Assembly (NCBI GenBank): GCA_963825255.1
Contig: CAWGSF010000002.1
Coordinates: 166,910-230,909, forward strand
Source: JAIBJN01 sp963825255
Lineage (GTDB): Bacteria; Actinomycetota; Thermoleophilia; Gaiellales; Gaiellaceae
Length of the DNA: 64,000 nucleotides
Reading direction: 5' to 3'
Made by a program: the position numbers and the translations under genes. Under the pieces are notes generated by a model. It made no database searches. It saw only the letters and a program-made list of their open reading frames with translations, and was not told the DNA's origin. Within the stretch, counting starts at the first letter, position 1. Every line of letters begins with the position of its first letter. Below, piece by piece: positions 1-8,234 of the stretch.

Positions 1-162
1 CTCGTCTGCGACGCCTTCCACGCGATGACGACCGACCGCCCGTACCGGATGCGGCTCCCCGTGGACGAGGCGCTCGCGCGCCTGCGCGCCGCCGCCGGGA
101 CGCAGTTCGACCCGCAGGTCGTCGACGTCTTCCTGGCGCTCGACCCGCCGGACGCCGCCTAG
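1..162 (+). CDS. HD-GYP domain protein, C-terminal end (partial)
   Basis: The window opens inside this gene; only the last 53 codons are visible, ending in TAG. The readable peptide has the 'FHAMTTDRPYR' stretch followed by an 'EAL..LR..AGTQFDP' stretch. These are the usual end of HD-GYP domains, which hydrolyse cyclic di-GMP or related signals. The HD and GYP metal-binding motifs lie upstream of the window, so catalytic competence cannot be judged. The gene converges on the cyclophilin gene, with a palindromic element between the two stop codons. The alternative is a plain HD-domain hydrolase. Confidence 0.75.
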   Translation, partial: LVCDAFHAMTTDRPYRMRLPVDEALARLRAAAGTQFDPQVVDVFLALDPPDAA

Positions 163-235
163 AGCTTCCAACATGATGATGGCCCGCTGCCTGGGTGTGA
201 CCAGGCGGCATGGCTTCTCATCGTGTTGGGAGCTC
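162..235. repeat. REP/MITE-like palindromic element, copy A
   Basis: A 74-bp imperfect palindrome whose ends, GAGCTTCCAACATGATGA and its near-complement TCATCGTGTTGGGAGCTC, differ at only two positions. An inner CCTGG/CCAGG stem is also present. It starts at the last base of the HD-GYP stop codon and ends just before the cyclophilin stop codon, so it could also act as a two-way transcription terminator. A second, longer copy lies at 724-887 on the other side of the cyclophilin gene. Confidence 0.7.
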
Positions 236-700
236 TTAAACGGGCTCGGACAGCTCGATGCGCTCGATGGCGACCCGCTCGTCCGGGCGGTCGTGCGCGT
301 CGCGCGGGAGCTCGGAGATCCCCTCGACGACGGCCATGCCCTCGGTGACCCGGCCGAAGACGGTGTGCTTGCCGTCGAGCCAGGGCGCCGCCTCGGCCGT
401 GACGATGAAGAACTGGCTCCCGTTCGTGTTCGGGCCGCGGTTCGCCATCGCCAGGGCGCCGTGGACGACGGGATGGTCGTTCGGCTCGTCCTCGAACTCG
501 TAGCCGGGGCCGCCGGTGCCGTCCCCGCGCGGGCACCCGCCCTGGATCATGAACTCCGGGATGACCCGGTGGAACGTCAGGCCGTCGTAGTAGCCGTCCT
601 TCGCGAGCGTGACGAAGTTCCCGACCGTCTTCGGCGCGTCGTCGTCGAAGAGCTCGACGTCGACGTCGCCGTGTGTAGTGTGGAGCGTCGCGTGAGTCAT
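236..700 (-). CDS. Peptidyl-prolyl cis-trans isomerase (cyclophilin type)
   Basis: A cytoplasmic foldase of 154 residues, the normal size for a single-domain bacterial cyclophilin; no signal peptide is visible. The start ATG at 698-700 gives MTHATLHTTHGDVDVELF. Diagnostic stretches are 'LTFHRVIPEFMIQGG' (catalytic Arg and the hydrophobic pocket), 'GALAMANRGPNTNGSQFFI' and 'LDGKHTVFGRV'. The open frame continues upstream into palindrome copy B, but similarity to the family begins at this ATG. The gene stands alone between two copies of the palindromic element. Function is assigned from family knowledge; the substrate is unknown. Confidence 0.93.
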   Translation of the reverse strand: MTHATLHTTHGDVDVELFDDDAPKTVGNFVTLAKDGYYDGLTFHRVIPEFMIQGGCPRGDGTGGPGYEFEDEPNDHPVVHGALAMANRGPNTNGSQFFIVTAEAAPWLDGKHTVFGRVTEGMAVVEGISELPRDAHDRPDERVAIERIELSEPV

Positions 701-723
701 GGCGGCACCGTATCCGATGCCAA

Positions 724-887
724 GAGCTCCTAACGCAATGAGGAGCCATGCCGCCTGGCCACGCTGGGCGGCCCGCGGCGGTGTCCTCGGTCGCGCCCAT
801 ACCGGCCTGGGTATGAGCGCTCCCTGCGTCCTTGCCTCGAACACCCAGCGCGCCCAAACGGCGGGTCATCATTCCGTTAGAAGCTTC
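724..887. repeat. REP/MITE-like palindromic element, copy B
   Basis: A 164-bp relative of copy A in inverted orientation. It begins GAGCTCCTAACGCAATGA and ends with the near-complement TCATTCCGTTAGAAGCTTC. The segment GGAGCCATGCCGCCTGG next to the left arm matches copy A almost base for base. The interior is longer than in copy A and contains its own hairpin, CATACC...GGTATG, at about 799-815. It occupies the divergent gap between the cyclophilin gene and the next plus-strand gene, so it may overlap promoters. Confidence 0.65.
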
Positions 888-1730
888 GGTAGGGCCCTGC
901 GGTACACGGCGTCGCTGCCCGAGCGCCTGATCCGCGCCGTCGTCGCCGGGACGGCCGGGCTCCTGCACGAGAGCGCCGAGGTCGTCCTCCCGCGCTTCGT
1001 GCGGCAGTCGCGCCTCTACGAGGCGACGGCGAAGAACGCGCTGCGGATCGCGATCGAGGCGGTCGGAGGCGTCGAGCCGACCGAGCCGCAGGAGGTCCCG
1101 GCCGGGCAGATCGCGAAGCGCAAGGCGGCCGGGAACGTCGTCGAGCTCGGGTCGATCGCCGCGTTCGGCTTCTCCCCGCTCTGGCTCCTCGCGGCCGCCT
1201 CGGACGTCCTCCACGGGTCGCGGGTGTACCTCGCGACGTTCGTGGACGAGCTGAAGCGGGCAGGGGTGCTCGACCCGAGGCGCCGCATCGATACGGTCGA
1301 CGAGCTGCTCGAGGCGCTCGAGCACGCCTCGGGCCGCACGGCCGGGCTGCTCGACGTGCCGCCGCTCGAGCTCGCCGAGCTCCGCTCGACCCTGGCGGAG
1401 TTCCGCAAGGACGCCTCCGGCCTGCCCCGCCCGGACGAGCTGGCCGCGCTCTACCGCGGGCTCCACGCCGAGGCCGCACGCGAGCGCAGGTCGCTGCTCG
1501 AGGTCTCGGTGGGGATGGGACTCGCCTTCCTCCTGTCCGCGAAGACCGTGGCCGACAGGCACCTGGCCGTCCCGTATCGCGAGGACTGGGCGCCGCTCCG
1601 CAGCGAGGGGTTCGCCGCCTACGCGCGACGGGTGTCCCTTCCCTACGCGCGGGCCGTCGCCGGCCACTTCGACCCTGGGCGGCCCACGTGGACGGAGCGG
1701 GGCATCGACCGGCTGCACCGGAAGGGCTGA
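813..1730 (+). CDS. Conserved hypothetical protein
   Basis: A hypothetical protein I cannot assign to a named family. It is rich in Arg, Glu, Ala and Leu. Its N-terminal third is amphipathic helical (RLIRAVVAGTAGLLHESAEV), residues near 140 form a hydrophobic helix (FGFSPLWLLAAASDVL), and the C-terminal half is charged. The frame is open from 699, but positions 724-887 belong to palindrome copy B. The ATG at 813 is the nearest conventional start and lies inside the repeat. The true start could be a non-ATG codon near 888-897. Phase and length are secure from about 900 onward; function is unknown. Confidence 0.6.
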   Translation: MSAPCVLASNTQRAQTAGHHSVRSFGRALRYTASLPERLIRAVVAGTAGLLHESAEVVLPRFVRQSRLYEATAKNALRIAIEAVGGVEPTEPQEVPAGQIAKRKAAGNVVELGSIAAFGFSPLWLLAAASDVLHGSRVYLATFVDELKRAGVLDPRRRIDTVDELLEALEHASGRTAGLLDVPPLELAELRSTLAEFRKDASGLPRPDELAALYRGLHAEAARERRSLLEVSVGMGLAFLLSAKTVADRHLAVPYREDWAPLRSEGFAAYARRVSLPYARAVAGHFDPGRPTWTERGIDRLHRKG

Positions 1731-1777
1731 TCCGATCCCCACTACCGGAGTCGGGCGGCTCGGGATAGATTCACGGG

Positions 1778-2252
1778 ATGGCCGCCTGCCCGAACTGCGG
1801 AGGAAGGGTCGCGCAGACGGCCCGCTTCTGCCCGCGGTGCGGCGCACCGCAGAAGGAGGGGGTGCGCCCCAGCCTGCAGGTCTTCCCGCCTCCTGACCCC
1901 GACTTCGGGGCGGACGACGCGCGAGCGTTGGGACGTCTGCGAGATCGGCTGGTGGCATGGATACGTGAAGGCGGATTTCTTCGCCCTCGCCCTCGGCGCC
2001 GACCAGCACGAGTTCGAGGCGGCCCGCTCACCTCAGTTCTGGTGGTACCGCTCGGACCCGCCCGCGTCCGACCACGAGAGAGCCCGCGGGGCGCACGAGG
2101 CCCTCGTGCACAGACTCCTCGACGGCGGGTGGGAGCCGATGGGCCGCGGCGCGGTCTGGTACGCCCAGCGCTTCCGCCGCCCCGCTCGCAGCCTGCGCGT
2201 TCTCGGGGCCGACGATCACCCGCCGAGCGACGCGGGCTCGTCACACGCGTAG
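1778..2252 (+). CDS. Zinc-ribbon protein, frameshifted
   Basis: The N-terminus carries a clear zinc ribbon, CPNCGG followed by CPRCGAPQ (CxxC...CxxC, residues 4-25), in the frame starting at ATG 1778. After about position 1920 that frame becomes Arg/Pro-rich nonsense. The frame one base over reads 'RERWDVCEIGWWHGYVKADFF', then a conserved-looking domain with 'LLDGGWEPMGRGAVWYAQRF', ending at 2252. The CEI.WW.GYVK block is familiar in small actinobacterial zinc-ribbon proteins, so I read one gene with a single-base shift between about 1860 and 1925. It may be a sequencing error. Function is unknown. Confidence 0.6.
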
Positions 2253-2337
2253 CTAAGCGGTAGCATTTCGCCTGAACCCGACTATTGTCAGGGTAGGAGC
2301 CCGCTCACTGCGGCTGTTTCGAGGGAGGGCGACGCGG

Positions 2338-3366
2338 TTGATCAGTGATACCACGACGTGGTTCGCCGTCGGCGTTTCGGCGCTCGCGTTGGTGCTCGGC
2401 GTCGCGGTGGTCGTCCTGACGCTGCGGCTCCGCGAGGCGAAAGCCTCCGTGCGCGACGAGCCCGACCACGTGCCCTCCAGGCCTCCGCTCGCCCAGCCGG
2501 GCGACGACATCGGCGCGTCGATCGATCTCGAGGACGTGCTCCGCCGGGCGCTCGAGGCTGCCACGCGCCTCGGGGACGCGGCTGCGGGCCTCATCGTGCT
2601 CGTCCGCGACGGCGAGGAGCCGATCACGGCCACCTTCGGGCTCTCCTCCGAGGAGTCCGCGCGCGAGCTGCTCGGGAGCGCGCCCGAGGGCGGGCGCGAG
2701 CGGGCGGTGGCTCTCACCTACCGCTACAGCGAGGACGAGGAGGAGCACGACGAGTTTCGCCTGCGCGCCGGCCTGGCCGTTCCCGTCAAGGAGAACGGCG
2801 CCCGGCTGGGCACGCTCGCGGTCTTCTGGCGGCGGTGCGAGCGCGAGGTGAGCGACGAGGAGCTCGCTCGGCTGGAGACCCTCGCGGCGGCCCTCGTCCC
2901 GGCCCTCCGGAACGCGTTCCGCTTCGAGGACCTGCGGGCCCGCCTCGACCTCGACCCGGCGACGGGGCTGTACGGCCGTCGCCATCTCGAGGAGGCGCTC
3001 GCGCGCGAGTATGCGCGCGCGCGTCGCCACGCCCGCCGGCTGAGCCTCGTGATGCTCCAGCTCGAGTCGGCGTCCCTGTCGACGGCCGCCGAGCACCTCG
3101 CCGCCTCCGTCCGGAGCGAGGACGTGCTCTGCCACCTCCAGGGCGGCCGGTTCGCGATCCTCGTGCCCGAGGCCGGCCTCAAGGATGCCGAGCGCGTGCT
3201 CCGTCGGCTCGAGCTCGCCCTCGGCGTCCGCGTTGCGACCGCGGCGGTGGAGCTCGGCTCGGACGACGACGCGGTCTCGTTCCTCGCGGCCGCCGAACGG
3301 ACCGTCGCGCCGGAGACCGACGGCGTGCGGCCGCTCGAGGCGGTCGTGGAGTCCCCGGCTGTGTGA
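2338..3366 (+). CDS. Membrane-anchored GAF / degenerate GGDEF protein
   Basis: 342 residues from a TTG start preceded by a GAGGGAGGG ribosome-binding site. Residues 8-30 form one transmembrane helix. Residues 55-200 resemble a GAF-type sensory domain. Residues 210-320 have the GGDEF-family layout (LDPATGLYGRRHLEEAL), but the signature position reads GGRFA instead of GGDEF/GGEEF. Cyclic di-GMP synthesis is therefore unlikely, and a sensing or partner-binding role is more plausible. Thirteen bases separate it from the next plus-strand gene, so the two are probably co-transcribed. The partial HD-GYP gene at the window edge is also a c-di-GMP-type protein, but has no clear operon link. Confidence 0.75.
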   Translation: MISDTTTWFAVGVSALALVLGVAVVVLTLRLREAKASVRDEPDHVPSRPPLAQPGDDIGASIDLEDVLRRALEAATRLGDAAAGLIVLVRDGEEPITATFGLSSEESARELLGSAPEGGRERAVALTYRYSEDEEEHDEFRLRAGLAVPVKENGARLGTLAVFWRRCEREVSDEELARLETLAAALVPALRNAFRFEDLRARLDLDPATGLYGRRHLEEALAREYARARRHARRLSLVMLQLESASLSTAAEHLAASVRSEDVLCHLQGGRFAILVPEAGLKDAERVLRRLELALGVRVATAAVELGSDDDAVSFLAAAERTVAPETDGVRPLEAVVESPAV

Positions 3367-3379
3367 GCGAGTGTGAACT

Positions 3380-3961
3380 GTGGCGACGATCCTTGAGCTA
3401 GCGACCTTTGCCGGCGTCTCCGCGGAGAACGTCCTCCGTGTCGTCCACGGCGAGCCGGTCAGCGAGAACATCGAGCAGCGCGTGCGTCGCGCGATCGACG
3501 AGCTGGGGCTTCCCGGGTACCCCAAGCCCCCGCCGGAAGTCCTCCCAGCCGTGCCCGAGGACGCCGCCGCGCGGAGCGGCCAGCTCGACCGGCTCACGGC
3601 GGCGACGAGCGAGCTCGAGGCGACCCTCCCCCAGGGAGTCGGGACGGTGGTCTACGAGGCGCTCCGCGTCGAGGTCGGCCCGGTCGCCAAGCACGTCGCC
3701 GAGCTCGCCGCGCTCTTCGACCGGATGCTGCAGCGCCTCGACAAGGTCTCGACCGAGGTCGGCGACGAGCGCCGCGAGAGGTTCGAGGACGTCGCCCTCC
3801 TCGCGGAGCTCATCACCTCCGGCTGGCGCTCAGTCGACCGCCGCATCGCGCGTCTGGAGCAGATCGTCACGCGGATCGAGGCGGCGAATCGCCCGCGAAG
3901 CGGGCCGCAGGCACGCGTCTACCGCCTCGACGACGCCGCGGACCGGGCCTCGAAGGACTAA
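3380..3961 (+). CDS. LacI-type HTH protein with coiled-coil tail
   Basis: 193 residues from GTG at 3380. The N-terminus (ATILELATFAGVSAENVLRV) has the spacing of a LacI-family helix-turn-helix, followed by a hinge-like 'VRRAIDELGLPGY'. The ligand-binding domain of LacI regulators is missing. Residues 65-170 are instead strongly charged and helical with heptad-like spacing (KHVAELAALFDRMLQRLDKV), suggesting a coiled-coil dimerisation region. It follows the GAF/degenerate-GGDEF gene by 13 bases, so the membrane sensor may act on this DNA-binding partner; that link is inference. The stop codon runs straight into a hairpin. Confidence 0.7.
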   Translation: MATILELATFAGVSAENVLRVVHGEPVSENIEQRVRRAIDELGLPGYPKPPPEVLPAVPEDAAARSGQLDRLTAATSELEATLPQGVGTVVYEALRVEVGPVAKHVAELAALFDRMLQRLDKVSTEVGDERRERFEDVALLAELITSGWRSVDRRIARLEQIVTRIEAANRPRSGPQARVYRLDDAADRASKD

Positions 3962-4009
3962 GAACTCGATTCAGAATGATGTCCTGAGGCTCATCCTGAA
4001 CCGAGTTCT
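3961..4009. terminator. Bidirectional hairpin between convergent genes
   Basis: AGAACTCG and CGAGTTCT flank inner complements ATTCAG...CTGAAC and ATGA...TCAT, giving an imperfect stem of about 20 bp. It starts at the last base of the upstream TAA and overlaps the TAG of the convergent hydrolase gene. No T-run follows on either strand, so it is either an L-shaped actinobacterial-type terminator or another palindromic repeat. Confidence 0.65.
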
Positions 4010-5012
4010 ACGAGCCCGGCGGGGTCCTGCCCTCGAGCAGGGCCCGCACCCTCGGGTAGACGAAGGCCGGGCGCGCCCACGGCTGCCCGGGATCGATCAC
4101 GTCGTGCTCGAGGGCGGGCGTGCGCGGGAGCCAGTAGAGCGTGACGTCGTGGCCGTGGTCGCGCCAACGGTCGACGAGGTCCTCGGCCAGCGGGTTCGAG
4201 ATCGTCTCGTCGTTCGGGTTGAGCATGACAGTGATCTCGGGCGCCGCCGGCTCCTCCTTCCCCGCGTGGTCGCGCACGAACCTGCCCAGGACGAACGTGT
4301 CGCCGATGCCGCCGGTCGACCAGCCCTGGTACTCGTGCGTGAGCTTGGTGACGCCGCCGACCGAGATGTCGGGCAGGTGCTCGAAGAGGTTGGTGAGGCC
4401 CCACGTGAACGCGTAGGGCAGGGTCGGCATCCCGATCGCGGGCGCGATGACGACGACGCGATCGACGTCCGCGCGCTCCTGGGCGATCCACGCGGCCACC
4501 GTCCCTCCGAGCGACAGCCCGATGACGTCGGTGTGGTCGCCGAGGCCCCGGCCGATGTCGACCGCCTGGTCCGCGTAGCGCGCGAGCTTCTGCGCGTCGA
4601 GGTCCTTCAGGTGCGAGACGGAGCCGATCTTGCCGGTCTCCGGGTCGCCGAGGCCGTGCTCGGGGAGCCGGAGCACGAGGACGTTCCAGCCGCGCTCGTA
4701 GATCTCGCGGGCGAAGAGCTCCCACTGCGCCGGGCAGTTGGTGAGCCCGTGGACGAGGACGACCGCGCGCTCGGTCTTCTCCCCGTGCGTCAGGGCACGG
4801 CTGAGGCACGGCCGGATCACGGAATCGCGCTCGTCGGCGCGGATGCGCCCGACCTCCGCGACGGCCCGCTGGTAGTCCGTCACGGGCCGGGGCGACGATG
4901 CGAGGCCCTTGGTCGAGGCGGGCCAGAGCACGAGCGCCGCCAGGATCGCCAGGAGGACGAGGACGGCGATGCCCACCCATTTGAGGACGCGCCGGACCGT
5001 CACGGCGGCCAA
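4008..5012 (-). CDS. Membrane-anchored alpha/beta hydrolase
   Basis: 334 residues. Residues 10-32 form a hydrophobic segment that is either a signal anchor or an uncleaved signal peptide. The fold is shown by LVHGLTN (oxyanion region, ~residues 94-100), the nucleophile elbow GLSLGG (~166-171), a candidate acid in 'MLNPNDETIS' and a C-terminal His in 'ALEHDVID'. This catalytic triad is typical of carboxylesterases and monoacylglycerol-lipase-like enzymes acting outside the membrane. The substrate is unknown. The stop codon lies inside the hairpin shared with the convergent HTH gene. The cupin gene upstream on the same strand ends 24 bases before this start, so they may be one transcript. Confidence 0.85.
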   Translation of the reverse strand: MAAVTVRRVLKWVGIAVLVLLAILAALVLWPASTKGLASSPRPVTDYQRAVAEVGRIRADERDSVIRPCLSRALTHGEKTERAVVLVHGLTNCPAQWELFAREIYERGWNVLVLRLPEHGLGDPETGKIGSVSHLKDLDAQKLARYADQAVDIGRGLGDHTDVIGLSLGGTVAAWIAQERADVDRVVVIAPAIGMPTLPYAFTWGLTNLFEHLPDISVGGVTKLTHEYQGWSTGGIGDTFVLGRFVRDHAGKEEPAAPEITVMLNPNDETISNPLAEDLVDRWRDHGHDVTLYWLPRTPALEHDVIDPGQPWARPAFVYPRVRALLEGRTPPGS

Positions 5013-5036
5013 GTGTAGAGCGACGCCTGGTCGACC

Positions 5037-5579
5037 CTAGAGGTCCGGCAGGTCTCTGTCGCGGTACGGGCGCTCGACGTCGTCGGGGTAGGGCGCGTAG
5101 GCCACCTTCGGCGAGTCCGTCGTCTCCGCGACGGCCGCTCCGTGGGCCTGTGCGAACTCGGCGGCCGGGTAGCGCACGCTCGAGTCGGGGCTGCGCGCGC
5201 CGACCGCGAGGATCACGCAGGGCCCGTCGCCGGCCCCGACGAGCACATGCTCCGTCCAGGCGGGCGAGTGGAAGAAGTCCCAGGCCCGCAGCCGCCGCTC
5301 TTCGCCCTCCACCAGCAGCAGGCACTCGCCGGAGAGCACGAGGAAGTCCTCCTGGTTCGACTCGCCGTGGTACATGCACGCGGGCTGGCCCGGATCGAGG
5401 ACGCCGATGTTGATCCCGAGCACGGGGAACCGGACGTCGCCCTCGAAGCCCGTGTACCGACCGAAGAGGTCGTTCTCGAACCAGCGGCTCTCGCGGGCGT
5501 TGACGACGTACCAGCCCTCCCCCCGTGGGACCAGCCCGTGCTCGGTGGAGACGAGGGATGCCTCGGGAACCTCGTACAC
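5037..5579 (-). CDS. Cupin domain protein
   Basis: A 180-residue single cupin. The double-stranded beta-helix is recognisable from 'CMYHGESNQEDFLVLSGE' (cupin motif 1, with H, E and a second E as metal ligands) and 'DFFHSPAWTEHVLVG' (motif 2, with His). It is soluble with no signal peptide. It is oriented away from the ATP-grasp gene, with only 20 bases between the two start codons. Together with the ATP-grasp, aminotransferase and methyltransferase genes it may belong to one pathway, for example as an epimerase, dioxygenase or isomerase; this is inference. Cupins cannot be assigned a reaction from sequence alone. Confidence 0.85.
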   Translation of the reverse strand: MYEVPEASLVSTEHGLVPRGEGWYVVNARESRWFENDLFGRYTGFEGDVRFPVLGINIGVLDPGQPACMYHGESNQEDFLVLSGECLLLVEGEERRLRAWDFFHSPAWTEHVLVGAGDGPCVILAVGARSPDSSVRYPAAEFAQAHGAAVAETTDSPKVAYAPYPDDVERPYRDRDLPDL

Positions 5580-5599
5580 TCAGCGCTCCCCGAGGTCGA

Positions 5600-6835
5600 A
5601 TGCCACGGCGACACCTTATCGGCCTGCTGCTCGCCACCGAGGAGGACTGGCCGACCGCGTTCGAGGCCGTCCTCTCCCGGCTCGGGCCGATCCGCCACGG
5701 CGGCGAGACCCACGAGCTCGAGACCGCGCGCGTCATGAACGAGCCGTTCGACCTCCGCCACCTCCCGCGCTACGCGCTCGTCATCGACCGGCTCTCCTGG
5801 TGGTACGACCTCCCGCGGGAGTGGCTGAAGAAGATCGCGCTCATGGACGACGTCTACCTCCTCAACAACCCCTTCACCTTCCAGGCGATGGAGAAGCACG
5901 CCGCGTACTGCGCCATGATGCGCCTCGGCCTCAAGGTCCCCGAGACCTGGCTCCTCCCCCACCGGCTGCCGCCCGAGAACCCGCGCTACGTGCCGATGGC
6001 CGAGCGCTACAACCCCGACTTCGACCTCGAGGCGATCGCGGACGACGTCGGCTACCCGCTCTTCATGAAGCCGTTCGACGGCGGGATGTGGGTCGGCGTC
6101 ACGCGGATCGCGGACCGGGAGGAGCTGCACGCCGCCTACGAGGGGTCCGGCGAGCGGCTCATGCACCTCCAGGCCGGCGTCGAGGGCTACGACGTCTTCA
6201 CGCGCAGCCTCTCGATCGGGCCGCAGACGATGGTCATGAGCTACGACGTCGGCGCGCACGGGCACTACCGGTACATCGTCGACCGCGACTTCCTCGAGCC
6301 CGCCCTCGAGCAGGAGGTGGCGACGATCAGCCGCCTCGTCAACGCCTTCTTCCGCTGGGAGTTCAACTCGTGCGAGACGATCGTCAAGAGCGGGCAGGCA
6401 CACCCGATCGACTACGCGAACGCCTCACCGGACATCGCGCTCGTCAGCCTCCACTACTACTTCCCCTGGGCGATCCGCTCGCTCGTCGCCTGGTCTGCCT
6501 TCTGCACCGTGACCGGCCGCAAGGTCGGGATCAACCAGAACACGCTCGACTACTTCGAGGTCGCCGACCGGGACGACCTGTCCTACGAGGAGAAGGTCGC
6601 CCGCTACGACGAGCTCGCGAATGCGTACTTCCAGGCCGACGAGTTCGCCGACTTCTGCGCCGCTGCGCTCCCCGAGCTCGACGCGGTCGTCCTCGACTAC
6701 TTCACGAGCGCCGAGTTCGACGACCTCGTCGTCCACGCGATCCGCCTCGAGGTCGAGCGCGAGCGCCACGAGGAGATGATCGAGCGCTGCCGCCGGCTCG
6801 TCGCCGACTGGGCGGCCGACCAGAGCGGCGCCTGA
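5600..6835 (+). CDS. ATP-grasp family protein
   Basis: 411 residues from ATG 5600 (MPRRHLIGLLLATEED). An earlier in-frame ATG at 5525 would overlap the cupin gene. The central part shows the ATP-grasp pattern: an N-terminal lobe ending near 'MMRLGLKVPETWLLP', 'VGYPLFMKPFDGGMWVGV' (ATP-binding lysine and glycine-rich loop, ~residues 155-175) and 'MHLQAGVEGYDVF', then 'INQNTLDYFEVADRDDL' near the end. Such enzymes form carboxylate-amine or thiol bonds through an acyl phosphate. It converges with a class III aminotransferase 15 bases away and is divergent from a cupin. A role as ligase in amide or peptide-like metabolite synthesis is inferred; no substrate can be named. Confidence 0.8.
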   Translation: MPRRHLIGLLLATEEDWPTAFEAVLSRLGPIRHGGETHELETARVMNEPFDLRHLPRYALVIDRLSWWYDLPREWLKKIALMDDVYLLNNPFTFQAMEKHAAYCAMMRLGLKVPETWLLPHRLPPENPRYVPMAERYNPDFDLEAIADDVGYPLFMKPFDGGMWVGVTRIADREELHAAYEGSGERLMHLQAGVEGYDVFTRSLSIGPQTMVMSYDVGAHGHYRYIVDRDFLEPALEQEVATISRLVNAFFRWEFNSCETIVKSGQAHPIDYANASPDIALVSLHYYFPWAIRSLVAWSAFCTVTGRKVGINQNTLDYFEVADRDDLSYEEKVARYDELANAYFQADEFADFCAAALPELDAVVLDYFTSAEFDDLVVHAIRLEVERERHEEMIERCRRLVADWAADQSGA

Positions 6836-6850
6836 GCGTCCCGGGGACCG

Positions 6851-8230
6851 CTACGCAGCCGCGGTCAGCTCCGCGACCGCCTCCTCGAAGACGGCCGAGT
6901 GCAGGTCGACGTCCGCCTCGGTCGTCGCGGGCGACATGAGCGCCATGTTGTGGAAGGGCGTGAGGAGGATCCCGCGGTTGAGCGCGTAGAGGTGGATGAA
7001 GCGGTCGAGCCACGGGTCGCCGCCCGCGGCCGCCTCCGCGCCGGTGCGGGCCGGCTCTGCGCGGAAGAGGTACTCGACGCGGCAGCCAAGGCGGACGACG
7101 TGCCAGGGGAGCGCATGGCGCTCGATGACGGCCGCGACGCCCGCTTCGAAGCGCTCGCCGAGGGCGATCATGTGGTCGAACGCAGCGTCCGTGAGCACCT
7201 CCGAGAGCGTCGCCCGCATGCCGGCGAGCGAGAAGACGTTCGCGGCCAGCGTCCCGCCGATGCCACCCACGTCCCGCTGCTCCTCGGGAAGTGCCTCCTG
7301 CTGGTCGAGGATCCCGCGCGCCACCTTCTCGCTGAGGCCGTACGCCGCAGCCGGGACGCCGCCGGCGAGGGGCTTCCCGATCGTGAGGAGGTCGGGATCG
7401 AGGCCGTAGGCGGCCGTGTAGCCTCCCGGCCCTGCGCAGATCGTGTGCGTCTCGTCGATGACGAGGAGCGTCCCGTGGCGCCGCGTCACCTCACGAAGAG
7501 CGTCGTGGTAGCCGGGCTCGGGGAGGACGATGCCGATGTTCGTGAGCGCGGGCTCGGCGAGGACGCACGCGACGTCGCCGTGGGCGAGCTCCCGGTCGAG
7601 GCCCTCGACGTCGTTGAACTCCGCCACGCGCGTGGTCTCTGCGGGATCCACCGGCGGGCCGACGCTCCCCTCGCGCGGCCGGACGACACCGTCCACGAGC
7701 GTCACGACCGTCTCGTCGACGGTCCCGTGGTAGCACCAGTTGAACACGAGGATCTTCGACCGGCCGGTCACGGCGCGGGCAATCCGGATGGCGAAGCGGT
7801 TCGCGTCGGTCGCGGTCAGGGCGAACTGCCACGAGGGAAGGCCGAAGCGCCGCGCCATCTCGTTCCCGACCCAGATGGCGTCCTCGCTCGGCAGCATGAG
7901 CGTGATCCCTCGGCGCGCCTGCTCGGCCAGCGCCCGCACGGTCGGCTCGGGCGAATGACCGGTCATCGCACCGGTGTCGCCCAGGCAGAAGTCGACGTAC
8001 TCGCGGCCGTCGACGTCGACGACCCGCGCCCCGTGAGCCTCCCGGGCGAACACAGGGAACCCGCCCGCCCACCGCACCATCCAGTGCATCGGCACGCCGC
8101 CGAGGAGCGACGCCTTCGCCCGCTCCGTGAGCTCGTACGAGCGCGGATGCTCGGCGCGGAAGCGCTCGCGCTCCCGCTCGAAGAGCTCCCCGACCCGCGG
8201 GTAGGACGGATGGACGGCAGTCGTGGTCAT
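6851..8230 (-). CDS. Class III aminotransferase / glutamate-1-semialdehyde aminomutase-like
   Basis: 459 residues, a typical fold-type I PLP enzyme length. Key stretches are 'MTGHSPEPTVRAL', 'CYHGTVDETVV', 'LLVIDETHTICAG' (the Asp that binds the PLP nitrogen) and 'DLLTIGKPLAGGVPAA' (Schiff-base Lys). The GSA-aminomutase subgroup is suggested by 'GGIGGTLAANVFSLAGMRATL'. This is unlikely to be the housekeeping hemL, because no haem-biosynthesis gene is nearby and the N-terminus is unusual (ERERERFRAEHPRSYEL). The gene sits 4 bases downstream of a methyltransferase gene on the same strand and converges with the ATP-grasp gene. It probably supplies an amine or a beta-amino acid to that pathway (inference). 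Confidence 0.88.
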   Translation of the reverse strand: MTTTAVHPSYPRVGELFERERERFRAEHPRSYELTERAKASLLGGVPMHWMVRWAGGFPVFAREAHGARVVDVDGREYVDFCLGDTGAMTGHSPEPTVRALAEQARRGITLMLPSEDAIWVGNEMARRFGLPSWQFALTATDANRFAIRIARAVTGRSKILVFNWCYHGTVDETVVTLVDGVVRPREGSVGPPVDPAETTRVAEFNDVEGLDRELAHGDVACVLAEPALTNIGIVLPEPGYHDALREVTRRHGTLLVIDETHTICAGPGGYTAAYGLDPDLLTIGKPLAGGVPAAAYGLSEKVARGILDQQEALPEEQRDVGGIGGTLAANVFSLAGMRATLSEVLTDAAFDHMIALGERFEAGVAAVIERHALPWHVVRLGCRVEYLFRAEPARTGAEAAAGGDPWLDRFIHLYALNRGILLTPFHNMALMSPATTEADVDLHSAVFEEAVAELTAAA

Positions 8231-8234
8231 GCCC

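Noticed and set aside
159..2009. Minus-strand open frame of 616 codons across the first 2 kb
   Set aside because: It overlaps the cyclophilin, the hypothetical protein and the zinc-ribbon gene in wrong frames and is Arg/Pro-rich without motifs.
2338..3366. Active diguanylate cyclase
   Set aside because: The catalytic GGDEF is GGRFA; the acidic metal and base positions are missing.
6851..8230. Housekeeping hemL
   Set aside because: Similarity is to the GSA-aminomutase subgroup, but the N-terminus and the neighbours (methyltransferase, ATP-grasp) point to a specialised aminotransferase.
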